Assembly: GCA_964619065.1 (NCBI GenBank)
Contig: CAZUCC010000005.1
Coordinates: forward strand, 51,500-115,499
Source: JANXUC01 sp964619065
Lineage (GTDB): Bacteria > Acidobacteriota > Terriglobia > Terriglobales > Acidobacteriaceae
Direction of reading: 5' to 3'
Length of the DNA: 64,000 nucleotides
Below, one piece after another: positions 18,411 to 27,841 of this stretch. The notes under the pieces are model-generated. The model searched no databases. It saw only the letters and a list, made by a program, of their open reading frames with translations, and had not been told where the DNA came from. Both the position numbers and the translations under genes were made by a program. Every line of letters starts with the position of its first letter. Within the stretch, counting starts at the first letter, position 1.

Positions 18411-19433
18411 TCAACAAGGCGTCGATTCGGTATGTCGCTCGCTCCCGGCTTTTCTTGTTCTCAGGTACAAACTATCCGCAGCGTAGCGCAGCGGAAGCAC
18501 GATTCGACTGGCTTTCCGCAGCGTTTCGGAGGCTTGCACAACGGCTCGATACCGCCAGGGGAAGAAACGGATGTCGCTAATTTGCGGATTGAGTGAAAAG
18601 TAACCATCCACCTCCAGTTCGCTGGGGCCTAGTTCTTGACGGAAAGCGGAGAGCAACTCTCCAGGGAGCCAATAGCGGACTTCAAAACCCTCTGTCTTCA
18701 CGAACCAGTGCCGCATCTGGTTATAAAGCGATCGTGGCCCCAGGGTATTCGCCATTTGGATCAAGCTCTCTCCTCCGGGACGTAGAACGCGGCGAATCTC
18801 CCGCAAGGTTGTCCGTACATTTTCCTTGGAGAGATGCTGGAGGACGCTGTAAGAAAACACTTGGTCGATGGCCTGGTCGCGAATGGGAAGATAGCGTCCA
18901 TCTCCCACTACGTACAGGGCGTCCACGCCGAGTTGTCGCGCCACATGCCGTGCTGCACGCACTCCGCCCAGCGAAGGATCGACCCCGATAGGACGGTAGC
19001 CGGCGCGCGCCGCCGCGATGCACCAGCGCCCCCAGCTACAACCCACCTCCAGAAATAAACGGCCGTTTCCTGGAGGCAAGCGCAAATGCGGGATGGGGTA
19101 TTCCCGGAGTTTTCCCTCCAGATGACGGTAGAGAGCGCCATTGGTGGCGGCGATCCACTTGTTCACCCAGGGATCAATCTCATCGTTCACGGGCGCGGGA
19201 GTTAATTTCGGAGACTTAGTCCGGGTTGCTGCCAGCGCTCGCTGCGCATCGCAATGGGTGAACTCAACTTCCTCTCGCTCTACGAGAAGTACTGGTACGC
19301 CGTCCACCACGCCATAGGTGTGACCCTGCTCGCAAATGAGCTGGCCCGCCAATTCTCGAAGGGGAGTGTGATCGCGCGGACACACGATGAAGCTCAGAAG
19401 CTTCGGATCTACTCCAGCGTAAGCCGAACCCAT
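18411..19433 (-). CDS. Methyltransferase with N-terminal Trm112-like domain
   Basis: A 340-residue protein. Residues 10-52 resemble a Trm112-like zinc-ribbon domain (LLSFIVCPRDHTPL, then ICEQGHTY and VVDGVPVLL), though only Cys18 and Cys34 of the usual four ligands are visible. Residues 120-250 form a class I SAM methyltransferase fold: FLEVGCSWGRWCIAAARAG, IGVDPS, FSYSVLQHL and VLRPGGESLI. This pairing is common in bacterial surface-glycan loci. It lies upstream of the frameshifted acyltransferase on the same strand, probably as a two-gene unit. A TATAAT box lies about 30 bases before its ATG. Substrate unknown, probably a polysaccharide sugar. Confidence 0.83.
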   Translation of the reverse strand: MGSAYAGVDPKLLSFIVCPRDHTPLRELAGQLICEQGHTYGVVDGVPVLLVEREEVEFTHCDAQRALAATRTKSPKLTPAPVNDEIDPWVNKWIAATNGALYRHLEGKLREYPIPHLRLPPGNGRLFLEVGCSWGRWCIAAARAGYRPIGVDPSLGGVRAARHVARQLGVDALYVVGDGRYLPIRDQAIDQVFSYSVLQHLSKENVRTTLREIRRVLRPGGESLIQMANTLGPRSLYNQMRHWFVKTEGFEVRYWLPGELLSAFRQELGPSELEVDGYFSLNPQISDIRFFPWRYRAVVQASETLRKASRIVLPLRYAADSLYLRTRKAGSERHTESTPC

Positions 19434-19461
19434 CTGCCAATGTTCTCCCCGGAAGCACCTG

Positions 19462-19467
19462 ATTATA
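19462..19467 (-). promoter_or_regulatory. Possible -10 box for the Trm112-methyltransferase gene
   Basis: On the minus strand this reads TATAAT, a perfect -10 hexamer, about 28 bases before the ATG at 19433. No convincing -35 hexamer sits 16-18 bases upstream, so the call rests on the -10 box and its place in the 93-base gap between divergent genes. Confidence 0.35.
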
Positions 19468-19526
19468 CTTGATGTTAGCGGGGGGTCTGGCGTGCTTTAG
19501 CGCGGGCCGAACCGTTTTCCTTCCGG

Positions 19527-20747
19527 ATGATGCACCTCTTATTCAACGCATTAGCGGCCAGTTCTGGTAGCGGGCTCACGTATGTCCGGAACGTAGTTCC
19601 CGCGTTGGCGCGGCGGAACGATCTTCGCGCTACATTTCTGATGGGGCCGCACCTTCGAAAGGAATTGGAAGATTCGAGGAGCGGGGTGGCGCCGAAAGAA
19701 GACGGGTCGAACGTTGCATTTGAGGAAATTGGCGAGTTGCCCTCCACTGCCAGGAGATTTCTCTGGGAACAGAGGGCTGTACCGAGGCTCGCACGCCAGC
19801 TCCATGCTGATGTTCTAGTCTCCGCCGGAAACTTTGCTCTCCGCAAGTCACCTATACCGCAGATTCTCTTGAGCGGGAATTCGCTCTACACGTCTCCCGA
19901 CTATCGCCAGGACCTGCGCGCTCGCGGTGAATTCGGTCTCTGGATCGACAACGGAATCAGGTCCTGGTTCGCGGCTCGTTCCGTAAGCTGGGCCGACTGC
20001 ACCGTGGCTCCTAGTGAAGCATTTGCTCGTGATCTACGCCAATGGACAGGTAGCGATCGTGTTGTTGCTATTCACCATGGATTCGATCGCGAGGTCTTCT
20101 TTTCAGAGAATGGGTTTTCGGACAACGCATTTTTGCCCCAGTCTTTACGGAACGCGCTTCAAAGTACGCAGGGCTGTTTGCGCCTTCTCTTCGTTAGTCA
20201 CTTTAATTATTTTCGAAATTTTGAAACCCTGTTTCGGGCATTGAACAAAATTCGTCAGGCACTCCCAGAAAAAAATCCTAAACTCCTGCTAACCACACGC
20301 TTGCGCTCCGAGGAGAATCCCGGCGATTTCCGCACGGAGCCGGCGGCGGCGCTCGTCCGCGAGCTTGGTCTGTCCGAGCATGTGGTGGAATTGGGAGCCA
20401 TTCCGTACCGCCAATTGCACCATGTGTACCGTGCCTGCGACATCTATGTGACACCCGCCTATGCCGAGACCTTCGCCCACCCGGTGGTGGAGGCCATGGC
20501 GTGCGGCTTGCCGGTCGTCGCATCCGACCTGCCCGTCCATCGCGAGGTCGCAGGGGATGCCGCCATCTACTTTCCCCGGTTTTCTCCCGAAAAACTGGCC
20601 GAGCAAATGGGAGAGGTAGTGAAGTCACCCGGTCTCGCGCAACAACTGTCGCAGAACGGCTTGCAGCGGTCCAGAGACTTCAGTTGGGAAAAGCATGTGA
20701 ATCAGCTCGTGAGTGTGGCGCAAGGTTTGTTGCAACTCCGACCGTAG
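19527..20747 (+). CDS. Family-4 glycosyltransferase
   Basis: A 406-residue GT-B glycosyltransferase. It opens MMHLLFNALAASSGSGLTYV, whose Gly-rich loop follows the first strand. The donor domain includes LRLLFVSHFNYFRNFETL, a VVELGAIPYRQL strand and YAETFAHPVVEAMACGLP with the intact E-x7-E motif, followed by DLPVHREVAGDAA. The length and motifs fit rhamnosyl- or mannosyl-type EPS transferases, but specificity is not readable. It resumes the + strand transcription of the locus after the inverted pair. A methyltransferase gene starts about 100 bases downstream. Confidence 0.86.
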   Translation: MMHLLFNALAASSGSGLTYVRNVVPALARRNDLRATFLMGPHLRKELEDSRSGVAPKEDGSNVAFEEIGELPSTARRFLWEQRAVPRLARQLHADVLVSAGNFALRKSPIPQILLSGNSLYTSPDYRQDLRARGEFGLWIDNGIRSWFAARSVSWADCTVAPSEAFARDLRQWTGSDRVVAIHHGFDREVFFSENGFSDNAFLPQSLRNALQSTQGCLRLLFVSHFNYFRNFETLFRALNKIRQALPEKNPKLLLTTRLRSEENPGDFRTEPAAALVRELGLSEHVVELGAIPYRQLHHVYRACDIYVTPAYAETFAHPVVEAMACGLPVVASDLPVHREVAGDAAIYFPRFSPEKLAEQMGEVVKSPGLAQQLSQNGLQRSRDFSWEKHVNQLVSVAQGLLQLRP

Positions 20748-20848
20748 TGAGCGGACACTGATCTGCACAGCGATCTGGGTCGAAACGCAGCGTGGTACCA
20801 TACTGGCAGTTTTCGGGGCTTTTTCGAACGCCTCGCGCACCGAGCTTC

Positions 20849-21610
20849 ATGAATCCAACTACTGGCGTGCCAACAACTTACGAGCCCAACGATGTTGTTG
20901 CTTACCACGGGAAACTGGCCGTGGATTGGGAAGAGCGCTATCAAAAGCGCTCGTTCCAGGCACGCATTGATGTGCTGGAAGAATGCCTGCAGGATCGGAA
21001 TCTGGCGGGTACCCACTGGCTCGACGCTGGCTGCGGTACGGGCACCCTCTCGCGGTTCCTGGCGGAGAAGGGTTGTTCGGTGACTGGGTTGGACGCTGCT
21101 CCGCGCATGATTGAACTTGCCAGGGAGCACGCGAAACGTCATGTGCTCGGCGAGCGGATGCATTTCGAAGTTGCGGGGACGGATGCTGCTGGAACGGGCT
21201 TTACAGGAACAATCGAGAAACTGCCGGATGCCGCCGCATCTTTGGATGGTGTGCTCTGCTCCAGTGTTCTGGAGTATGTTTCCAATTCGGAAATATCCCT
21301 GGTTGAATTTGCGCGAGTGCTCAAACCGGGAGGGCTTCTGCTGATCTCAGTACCTAATTCCCAGTCTGTGGTTCGAAGAGCGCAAGTCAGCGTCCATCGC
21401 TGGGGACGGCGGCTGGGAAGGCAATGGCTCGCGTTCATCGAGTATTCTCGCAACGAGTACTCCTCTGCTCAATTCGAGACCTTGCTGCGGGCACATGGCT
21501 TCGAAGTGCAAAAAGTGATTGTATTTGGCAGCCCGATTCCGCGCTGGCTTCAGCGGCGGCGCATTGGCGGATCGTTGCTGATGTTTCTGGCGGTGCGTAA
21601 GGGATCGTAA
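20849..21610 (+). CDS. Class I SAM-dependent methyltransferase
   Basis: A 253-residue UbiE/COQ5-like methyltransferase: motif I WLDAGCGTGTLSRFLA near residues 60-75, acidic turn TGLDAAPRMIELA, and VLKPGGLLLISVPN near 160. The ATG at 20849 (MNPTTGVPTTYEPN) is preferred because the upstream in-frame sequence runs back towards the previous gene without homology. It lies between two glycosyltransferase genes, so methylation of a polymer sugar is the simplest role. Acceptor unknown. Confidence 0.82.
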   Translation: MNPTTGVPTTYEPNDVVAYHGKLAVDWEERYQKRSFQARIDVLEECLQDRNLAGTHWLDAGCGTGTLSRFLAEKGCSVTGLDAAPRMIELAREHAKRHVLGERMHFEVAGTDAAGTGFTGTIEKLPDAAASLDGVLCSSVLEYVSNSEISLVEFARVLKPGGLLLISVPNSQSVVRRAQVSVHRWGRRLGRQWLAFIEYSRNEYSSAQFETLLRAHGFEVQKVIVFGSPIPRWLQRRRIGGSLLMFLAVRKGS

Positions 21611-21628
21611 TCCCAATGATTTGGTGGA

Positions 21629-22564
21629 ATGGCAAACACTGAAGAAGTAAAGACTAAAGAAATCGGGCACGAGCAGGTGAGCAACCAAGCCAGTTTGCTC
21701 CCCATCAGTGTAATCATCGCTGTTCGCAATGAGGAGCACAATCTCCCTCGCTGCCTCGACGCTCTACGGCACTTTGGCGAAGTGTACGTCATCGACTCCC
21801 ACAGTACGGACAAGACGTGCGAGATTGCTGTGTCCCATGGCGCCAAGGTCGTGCAATTTGACTATCACGGAGGATGGCCCAAGAAACGGCAATGGGCTCT
21901 GGACACGCTTCCTCTGGCTTACGATTGGGTTCTTCTCGTGGATGCGGACGAAATTATGACGCCAGCACTCGAGGCGGAAATTCGCAGCGCGGTGGCAAAT
22001 CCTAGTTTCGAGGGCTACTACATCGCATTACAAATGTTTTTTCTTGGACGGCAGCTTCGGCACAGCGATGCAAGCTTCTGGAAGCTTTCATTATTTCGTC
22101 GCGACAAGGCTCGCTACGAGTGCCGCTTGAAGGATCAGGACAATTCCATGGCGGACATGGAAGTCCACGAACACGTGGTTTGCGACGGGTCCACGAACCG
22201 GTTGAAGAACCCGCTGGTTCACCGCAACGTGGAGTCACTGTTCCGGTACATTCAGAAGCACAACGAGTACTCCAATTGGGAGGCCAAAGTCTGGCTGAAC
22301 CGCGACAGTGAGGCCAGTGGCCAAGAATTGCAACCGGCATTCTGGGGTACGCAGGCGCAGCGACGACGCTGGTTGCGGCGCAAGTTTCTAGGAGTACCCG
22401 GATTCCCAATACTGTTTTTCGCTTACAAATATGTTTTTCGTTTAGGCTTTCTGGATGGAATTCCGGGCCTGATTTATTGCGGTTTCCAGAGCGTGCAGTT
22501 CTTTCATATCAAGGCCAAGATTTACGAGCTGCAGGCACGCGAGAGGAAAGTGGAGCGTAGCTGA
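21629..22564 (+). CDS. Family-2 glycosyltransferase (WaaE/KdtX-like)
   Basis: A 311-residue GT-A inverting glycosyltransferase. The nucleotide-binding start is ISVIIAVRNEEHNLPRCL, followed by VIDSHSTDKT and the DxD-containing VLLVDADEIM near residue 110. The pattern GGWPKKRQWAL and the lack of a long membrane domain match WaaE-type LPS-core beta-1,4-glucosyltransferases. It is the only family-2 enzyme seen in this EPS locus and could place the first branch or a beta-linked sugar. Its ATG is 18 bases after the methyltransferase stop. Confidence 0.85.
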   Translation: MANTEEVKTKEIGHEQVSNQASLLPISVIIAVRNEEHNLPRCLDALRHFGEVYVIDSHSTDKTCEIAVSHGAKVVQFDYHGGWPKKRQWALDTLPLAYDWVLLVDADEIMTPALEAEIRSAVANPSFEGYYIALQMFFLGRQLRHSDASFWKLSLFRRDKARYECRLKDQDNSMADMEVHEHVVCDGSTNRLKNPLVHRNVESLFRYIQKHNEYSNWEAKVWLNRDSEASGQELQPAFWGTQAQRRRWLRRKFLGVPGFPILFFAYKYVFRLGFLDGIPGLIYCGFQSVQFFHIKAKIYELQARERKVERS

Positions 22565-22590
22565 GTTTTCGAATCAACTAAATTTTTTTA

Positions 22591-24810
22591 ATGAAACAAA
22601 TTCTTCAAAATGCGCGCACGGGAGAGATTTCGGTGGCCGAAGTGCCTGCGCCGCAGCTGCTCCCGGGCTGCGTTCTGGTTCGTGTGGCTGCCTCCGTTGT
22701 TTCGGCAGGCACAGAGCGTGCATCCTCCGAGTTTGCCAGTAAGAATCTTCTGCAGAAGGCCACGGCGCGGCCTGATCTTGTGCGCGACACTCTGGCGAAA
22801 ATTCAGCGCGATGGAGTTTCCTCCGCCATGAACGCTGTTCGCAGCCGCCTCGACCAGCCACTGACGCTCGGCTACAGCAGCGCTGGCACGGTGGTCGCCA
22901 CCGGAGAGGGAATCACGGATATTCAAGCTGGAGATCGTGTCGCTTGCGCCGGGGCTGGATACGCCAATCATGCGGAGTTTGCCTGCATTCCACGGCTGCT
23001 GTTGGCGAAAATATCTTCTAAAGATGTCAGCTTTGACGAAGCGGCGTTTGCAACTCTCGGGGCCGTGGCACTCCATGGAGTTCGCACTGCCGAAGCAAAG
23101 CTGGGAGACGCGGTCGCCGTAATCGGGTTGGGGCTGCTGGGACAACTTACTCTGCAGATTTTGAAAGCTGCCGGTTGCCGCGTGATTGGTTTTGATATCA
23201 ATCCACAGCGTGCTGCACTCGCACTCCAGCTCGGAGCCATTGCTACTTGCGACAACGCTGTCACCCTTCGTGATCTTTGCGTGCAGTTGACCGGGGGGCA
23301 TGGAGCGGATGGTGTGCTCATCACCGCCGAGACTGCGAGTAGCGATCCTGTGAATCTTGCCGGAACGGTTGCACGGGACCGAGCCATCGTTTGTGCAGTC
23401 GGTACCGTCGGCATGGAGATTCAGCGCCGAGTGTTCTTTGAGAAGGAACTCGATTTCCGCATTTCTCGATCTTATGGGCCGGGCCGCTACGACTCGGCAT
23501 TCGAACAGAAGGGGCGGGACTATCCGATTGGTTACGTGCGTTGGACCGAAACCCGCAACATGGAAGCGTTTCTCGACTTGCTTGCGACTGCAAAGATTCA
23601 TGTGCGGTCCATCATTACGCACCGGTTTTCGGTCGAAAATGCGCTGGCGGCCTATGAAGTGATTAACGGAAAAACCAGCGAACCTGCTCTCGGCGTGTTG
23701 ATTACGTATCCGCACTCCGACTCCGAACCCGCATACCGCGTGAATCTCGTTCCGGTGAATGAATCCAAAGTTGCGCCGCTGGAGAAAATTAGCCTGGGAG
23801 TCATCGGGGCGGGAACGTTTGCCATGACGACTCTGTTGCCCGCTATCAAGGAAATCGGCGGTACCGAGTTTACGGGAGTTTGTACGGCGACCGGTTCTCG
23901 TGCCCGCCATGCGGCAGAAAAATTTGGCTTTCGCTATTGCGCGACCGACGAAAGCGAAATCCTGCGCGATGAGCGCACCAACACGGTCGTGATTGCCACC
24001 CGTCATAATCTCCATGCCCGACAGGTTCTGGCGGCACTCGCGGCCGGGAAGCATGTGTTTTGCGAGAAGCCGCTCTGCCTGACTGAAGAAGAATTGGCCG
24101 ACATTGTTCGTGCCCGCTTGAAAGCGGAGTCGACAGCGCTAATGGTTGGTTTCAATCGGCGCTTTTCTCCGATGGCTCAACGCCTGAAGGCGTTCTTCGC
24201 TCCGGTCAACGAGCCGTTGCTGATGCACTATCGCGTCAACGCGGGCTTCCTCGCTGCCAACCACTGGACACAAGATCCCGAAGAAGGTGGAGGCCGTATC
24301 CTCGGCGAAGTCTGCCACTTCATCGATTTTTTGACGTTTCTGGCGGGGGCTTGGCCGGTGCGCGTACAGACGAATGCACTCGCGAACCAGGGACAGTACA
24401 GCGACGACAACTTGACGATTCGGCTCGAATTCGCCAACGGTTCGCAGGGAACCATCACTTACGTCGCGAACGGGGACAAGGCGTATTCCAAAGAGCGTGT
24501 CGAAGTTTTCGGGGGCGGAGCTGTCGGGGTTCTCGAAGACTTTCGGGGGCTTGAGCTGGTTCGCGGCGGACGCAAGCAATCAGAGCGTTCGCGCCTGAGC
24601 CAGGACAAGGGCCATCGTGCCGAGTGGGAAGCATTTCTCAAATCGTTGCGAACCGGCGGGCCGCCGCCGATTCCGTTCGAGGAAATCGTCGCGGTTTCTT
24701 TGGCCACGCTGCGCGCGCTGCACTCGCGGCGTCTCGGCGAACCCGTTACTGTGAATACACCTGAGTTCCTCGCCGCCTTGCATCCACACGGCACTGCCGG
24801 AGACAATTAG
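22591..24810 (+). CDS. Two-domain oxidoreductase: MDR dehydrogenase plus GFO/IDH/MocA
   Basis: A 739-residue fusion. Residues 1-370 are a zinc-type medium-chain dehydrogenase (GDRVACAGAGYANHAEF; NAD loop VIGLGLLGQLTLQIL). Residues 395-735 are a GFO/IDH/MocA oxidoreductase (SLGVIGAGTFAMTTLLPA; sugar-binding EKPLCLTEEE). This fusion is a known companion of bacterial exopolysaccharide loci and is thought to oxidise or reduce a nucleotide sugar, though its exact reaction is not established to my knowledge. The family is normally about this length, so the gene is complete. It starts with ATG 22591 after a T-rich stretch. Confidence 0.9.
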   Translation: MKQILQNARTGEISVAEVPAPQLLPGCVLVRVAASVVSAGTERASSEFASKNLLQKATARPDLVRDTLAKIQRDGVSSAMNAVRSRLDQPLTLGYSSAGTVVATGEGITDIQAGDRVACAGAGYANHAEFACIPRLLLAKISSKDVSFDEAAFATLGAVALHGVRTAEAKLGDAVAVIGLGLLGQLTLQILKAAGCRVIGFDINPQRAALALQLGAIATCDNAVTLRDLCVQLTGGHGADGVLITAETASSDPVNLAGTVARDRAIVCAVGTVGMEIQRRVFFEKELDFRISRSYGPGRYDSAFEQKGRDYPIGYVRWTETRNMEAFLDLLATAKIHVRSIITHRFSVENALAAYEVINGKTSEPALGVLITYPHSDSEPAYRVNLVPVNESKVAPLEKISLGVIGAGTFAMTTLLPAIKEIGGTEFTGVCTATGSRARHAAEKFGFRYCATDESEILRDERTNTVVIATRHNLHARQVLAALAAGKHVFCEKPLCLTEEELADIVRARLKAESTALMVGFNRRFSPMAQRLKAFFAPVNEPLLMHYRVNAGFLAANHWTQDPEEGGGRILGEVCHFIDFLTFLAGAWPVRVQTNALANQGQYSDDNLTIRLEFANGSQGTITYVANGDKAYSKERVEVFGGGAVGVLEDFRGLELVRGGRKQSERSRLSQDKGHRAEWEAFLKSLRTGGPPPIPFEEIVAVSLATLRALHSRRLGEPVTVNTPEFLAALHPHGTAGDN

Positions 24811-24924
24811 TGCTGGAGCCATCTGAAGACTGTTGCAATTCGTACCACATGTTCCGGGATATGCCTTGAGGATTACTAGGCCGTTCTTTTCAATTTTTCT
24901 CTCCGAGAAACTCAGCAGGCGTAG

Positions 24925-26658
24925 ATGCTCATTCTAGGCCTCAACATGTTTCACGCGGACGCCTCCGCAGCCATTGTGAAGGATGGCGAAGTTGTCTTTG
25001 CAATTGCCGAAGAACGCTTGAACCGCCAGAAACATTTCGGCGGTTTTCCGGCCCTTTCAATTCGTGCCTGCCTGGATTACGTCGGCGCAACCATCTACGA
25101 CATCGATCACGTCGCCATTGGGCAGGATACTGACGCCAATCTGACGAAGAAGGTTCAGTACGCGCTTTCAAATCCCAGCCGGATTCTGAATTTCATCAAA
25201 ATGCGGCAGCGCAAAGAGTCAATGCGGGATTTACGCACGCTCATCGTCAAGGCGCTGGATGCCGATCCTGTTCGCCTGCGTTTTACTGAGCACCATCTGG
25301 AACATCACCTGGCGCACATCGCGAGCGCGTTCTACTGCTCTCCGTGGGAGAAGGCTGCTGGTTTCAGTTACGACGGTTCTGGTGATTTTGTGTCGACCAT
25401 GTCGGCTCGCTGCCACGGAACGGAAATTGAAGTGTTGGAGCGTGTGTATCTGCCGCATTCGTTAGGTACGTTCTACACCATGATTTGCGACTTTATCGGC
25501 TATCGAAAATATGGCGACGAAGGCAAAGTCATGGGTCTTGCACCTTATGGTAAAGACACCTATTGTGAGCAGGTCAAGCGTTTCATCAACATGAAGAATG
25601 GCAGCTTCCGGCTGGATCTCGACTACTTTCAGCCTCTCGGCAGTAATCAGGGCATGCAGGTGAAGGATGACGGCACGGTAGAATTGGCGCGGCATTTTTC
25701 CAATCGCATGATCGAAATGTTTGGTGAGCCGCGCGTGCCCTACAGTGAGATCACACGGCGCGATATGGATCTCGCTTTTGCTATGCAGCACTGTTTTGAA
25801 GAAGTGTTGTTTCATCTGCTCAACGGGCTGCACCGGCAGGTTCCGGCGGAAGAGATCGTGATGGCGGGGGGATGTGCGCTGAATAGCGTTGCGAATGGAA
25901 AGCTGTTTGACCGCACTCCATTCCGACAGACTTGGATTCAACCCGCCGCGGGTGATGAGGGCCTGGCGATTGGCGCCGCGCTGCATACTTATCACAGCGT
26001 CTTAAAGCAGCCGCGCAAGTTTGTGATGAAGAATTCGTACCTCGGGCCGGAGTATTCCGACGCCGAGATTGAGAGTTGTCTGAAGGCCGCTGGCTTGCGC
26101 TATCGCCGCTTGGAGCGCCAGCCTTTGCTCGATGCGGTGGCGGAGCAGATTGCCGCGGGCAATGTTGTCGGCTGGTTCCAGGGGCGTATGGAATGGGGTC
26201 CGCGCGCGCTCGGCAACCGTTCGATCGTGGCGCATCCGGGCTTGCCCACGATGAAGGATACGCTGAACGCACGCATCAAACAACGGGAGTGGTTCCGGCC
26301 GTTTGCACCGTCGATTCTTGCAGACAGGCAGAACGAATATTTTGAGCACGATCACCCATCGCCCTTCATGCTGCATGTCTACAAGATTCGGCCGGAGAAG
26401 CGCGCGCAATTGTGCGCAGTGAACCACGTGGATGACACGGGCCGCCTGCAAAGTGTGACTCGCGAAGAGAACCCTCTCTACTACGATCTGATTCAGTCTT
26501 TCGAGCGCAAGACGGGCATACCGGTGATTCTCAACACGAGCTTCAATGAGAACGAGCCGATCGTCTGCAAGCCTGAAGAAGCCATCGATTGCTTCCAGCG
26601 CACGAAGATGGATGTGCTCGCGATTGAGTCGTATCTGATTCTAAAATCGGAAAGTTGA
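24925..26658 (+). CDS. NodU/CmcH-family carbamoyltransferase
   Basis: A 577-residue O-carbamoyltransferase. The N-terminal Kae1-like domain carries HxxxH at His127/His131 (within EHHLEHHLAH) and a FSYDGSGDF nucleotide loop; the C-terminal YrdC-like domain carries GWFQGRMEWGPRALGNRS. Family members transfer carbamoyl from carbamoyl phosphate, via carbamoyl-adenylate, to a hydroxyl group, as in Nod factors and antibiotics. Here a sugar of the EPS repeat is the likely acceptor. The gene ends three bases before the next start, so the two are probably co-translated. A 114-base gap upstream may hold its own promoter, but I see no clear hexamers. Confidence 0.92.
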   Translation: MLILGLNMFHADASAAIVKDGEVVFAIAEERLNRQKHFGGFPALSIRACLDYVGATIYDIDHVAIGQDTDANLTKKVQYALSNPSRILNFIKMRQRKESMRDLRTLIVKALDADPVRLRFTEHHLEHHLAHIASAFYCSPWEKAAGFSYDGSGDFVSTMSARCHGTEIEVLERVYLPHSLGTFYTMICDFIGYRKYGDEGKVMGLAPYGKDTYCEQVKRFINMKNGSFRLDLDYFQPLGSNQGMQVKDDGTVELARHFSNRMIEMFGEPRVPYSEITRRDMDLAFAMQHCFEEVLFHLLNGLHRQVPAEEIVMAGGCALNSVANGKLFDRTPFRQTWIQPAAGDEGLAIGAALHTYHSVLKQPRKFVMKNSYLGPEYSDAEIESCLKAAGLRYRRLERQPLLDAVAEQIAAGNVVGWFQGRMEWGPRALGNRSIVAHPGLPTMKDTLNARIKQREWFRPFAPSILADRQNEYFEHDHPSPFMLHVYKIRPEKRAQLCAVNHVDDTGRLQSVTREENPLYYDLIQSFERKTGIPVILNTSFNENEPIVCKPEEAIDCFQRTKMDVLAIESYLILKSES

Positions 26659-26661
26659 GCG

Positions 26662-27777
26662 ATGGCGATTCCCCCCGAAACGCTTGCTCGCGAGGCTGGT
26701 CCAGAGCTTAGATTAACTTGTGTGGGCCGTTTTCCAGGTACGCGCGTTCTGGCTTGGGACGGCGACGTTCTCTATGCCGCGCGGGGATATGAATTACTTC
26801 GCTGTCGGCCTGCGGGCCTGCCGGGCAACGCACCGATGCAGTGGGAGTCCGTTGGACGATACTCGCCGGTGTGGTGGCGCAACTTTACATCGAAGAGCCG
26901 GTTGGGGTTTCGCCTGGTGCGCGATGGCTTTCACGCCTTGGCCGTACTGCCATCCGGAGAGTTGATTGCCGGGGTTCCCGGCGCCATCGCGACCCTCAAT
27001 CCTGGAGAAAAAGAATTTCAGGTTACGCACACCCTGCAACGTGGTACCCGTCCGCTGAATATCGCAGTAACGCCGGATGGGCGCGTTTTCTGGGGGGAGT
27101 ACTTCGACAATCCGGCGCGCGACGAGGTTCACATTTACGGATCGGAAGATCGGGGCACGAGTTGGAAGATCGTACATTCGTTTCCCAAGAGCTCTATTCG
27201 CCACGTTCATAACATCGTCTACGACCGCTGGGAGGACTGCTTGTGGGTACTGACTGGAGATGTTGACGAAGAATGCCGTGTGCTGCGCGTCTCGCGGGAT
27301 TGGAGCAGGATCGATACGGTTATGTCTGGTAACCAGCAAGCGCGGGCCGTCGCCGCGGTGCCCTTGGCGGAGGGCCTGTATTTCGCTTCCGATACGCCGC
27401 TGGAGCAGAACTATATTTATAAGCTCGATCGCCAGGGGAATCTTGCGCGGCTGTCGGAAATCAACGCTTCGGTGCTTTGCGGTTGCGCGGTGGGGGATGC
27501 TGTTTTTTTTACCACGATGATCGAGCCAAGCGCGGTGAATCTCGATCGCAGCGTCGGACTTTACGGCGGCGCCGAAGGTACATCTTGGCAGCGTTTGCAG
27601 TCCTGGAAGAAAGATTTCTGGTCTATGAAATTGTTCCAGTATGGCAGCGCATTTCTGGCGGGAGGGAGTAACAGCACAAACCTGTTGGCGCTCACCACTA
27701 TCGCCGTAGAAGGCCACGATCTGGAAGCTTCGTTCTGGAGCGTCGAAGCGAGATCCGCATCCGCCCTGATACCTTGA
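26662..27777 (+). CDS. Beta-propeller protein with Asp-box motif, unknown function
   Basis: A 371-residue protein with repeated short beta-strand units (LAVLPSGELIAGVPG, IAVTPDGRVFWGEYF, VAAVPLAEGLYFASD) indicating a beta-propeller. One clear BNR/Asp-box, GSEDRGTSW, lies near residue 157. Asp-boxes occur in sialidases, glycoside hydrolases and other propellers. No signal peptide is visible, so it is probably cytoplasmic, unlike most sialidases. It sits between the carbamoyltransferase (three-base gap) and a C5-epimerase. A role in recognising or processing the polymer repeat is suggested only by location. Confidence 0.75.
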   Translation: MAIPPETLAREAGPELRLTCVGRFPGTRVLAWDGDVLYAARGYELLRCRPAGLPGNAPMQWESVGRYSPVWWRNFTSKSRLGFRLVRDGFHALAVLPSGELIAGVPGAIATLNPGEKEFQVTHTLQRGTRPLNIAVTPDGRVFWGEYFDNPARDEVHIYGSEDRGTSWKIVHSFPKSSIRHVHNIVYDRWEDCLWVLTGDVDEECRVLRVSRDWSRIDTVMSGNQQARAVAAVPLAEGLYFASDTPLEQNYIYKLDRQGNLARLSEINASVLCGCAVGDAVFFTTMIEPSAVNLDRSVGLYGGAEGTSWQRLQSWKKDFWSMKLFQYGSAFLAGGSNSTNLLALTTIAVEGHDLEASFWSVEARSASALIP

Positions 27778-27841
27778 AATAACTTGGAGTTATTCCGCAA
27801 GGCTCGTCGGACCCTTCTTTCAATAATCTGTATCATCAGTC

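Noticed and set aside
22588..24054. A 488-codon open frame on the minus strand opposite the two-domain oxidoreductase gene
   Set aside because: It is antisense to a well-supported gene, has no motif and reflects G+C-biased codon positions.
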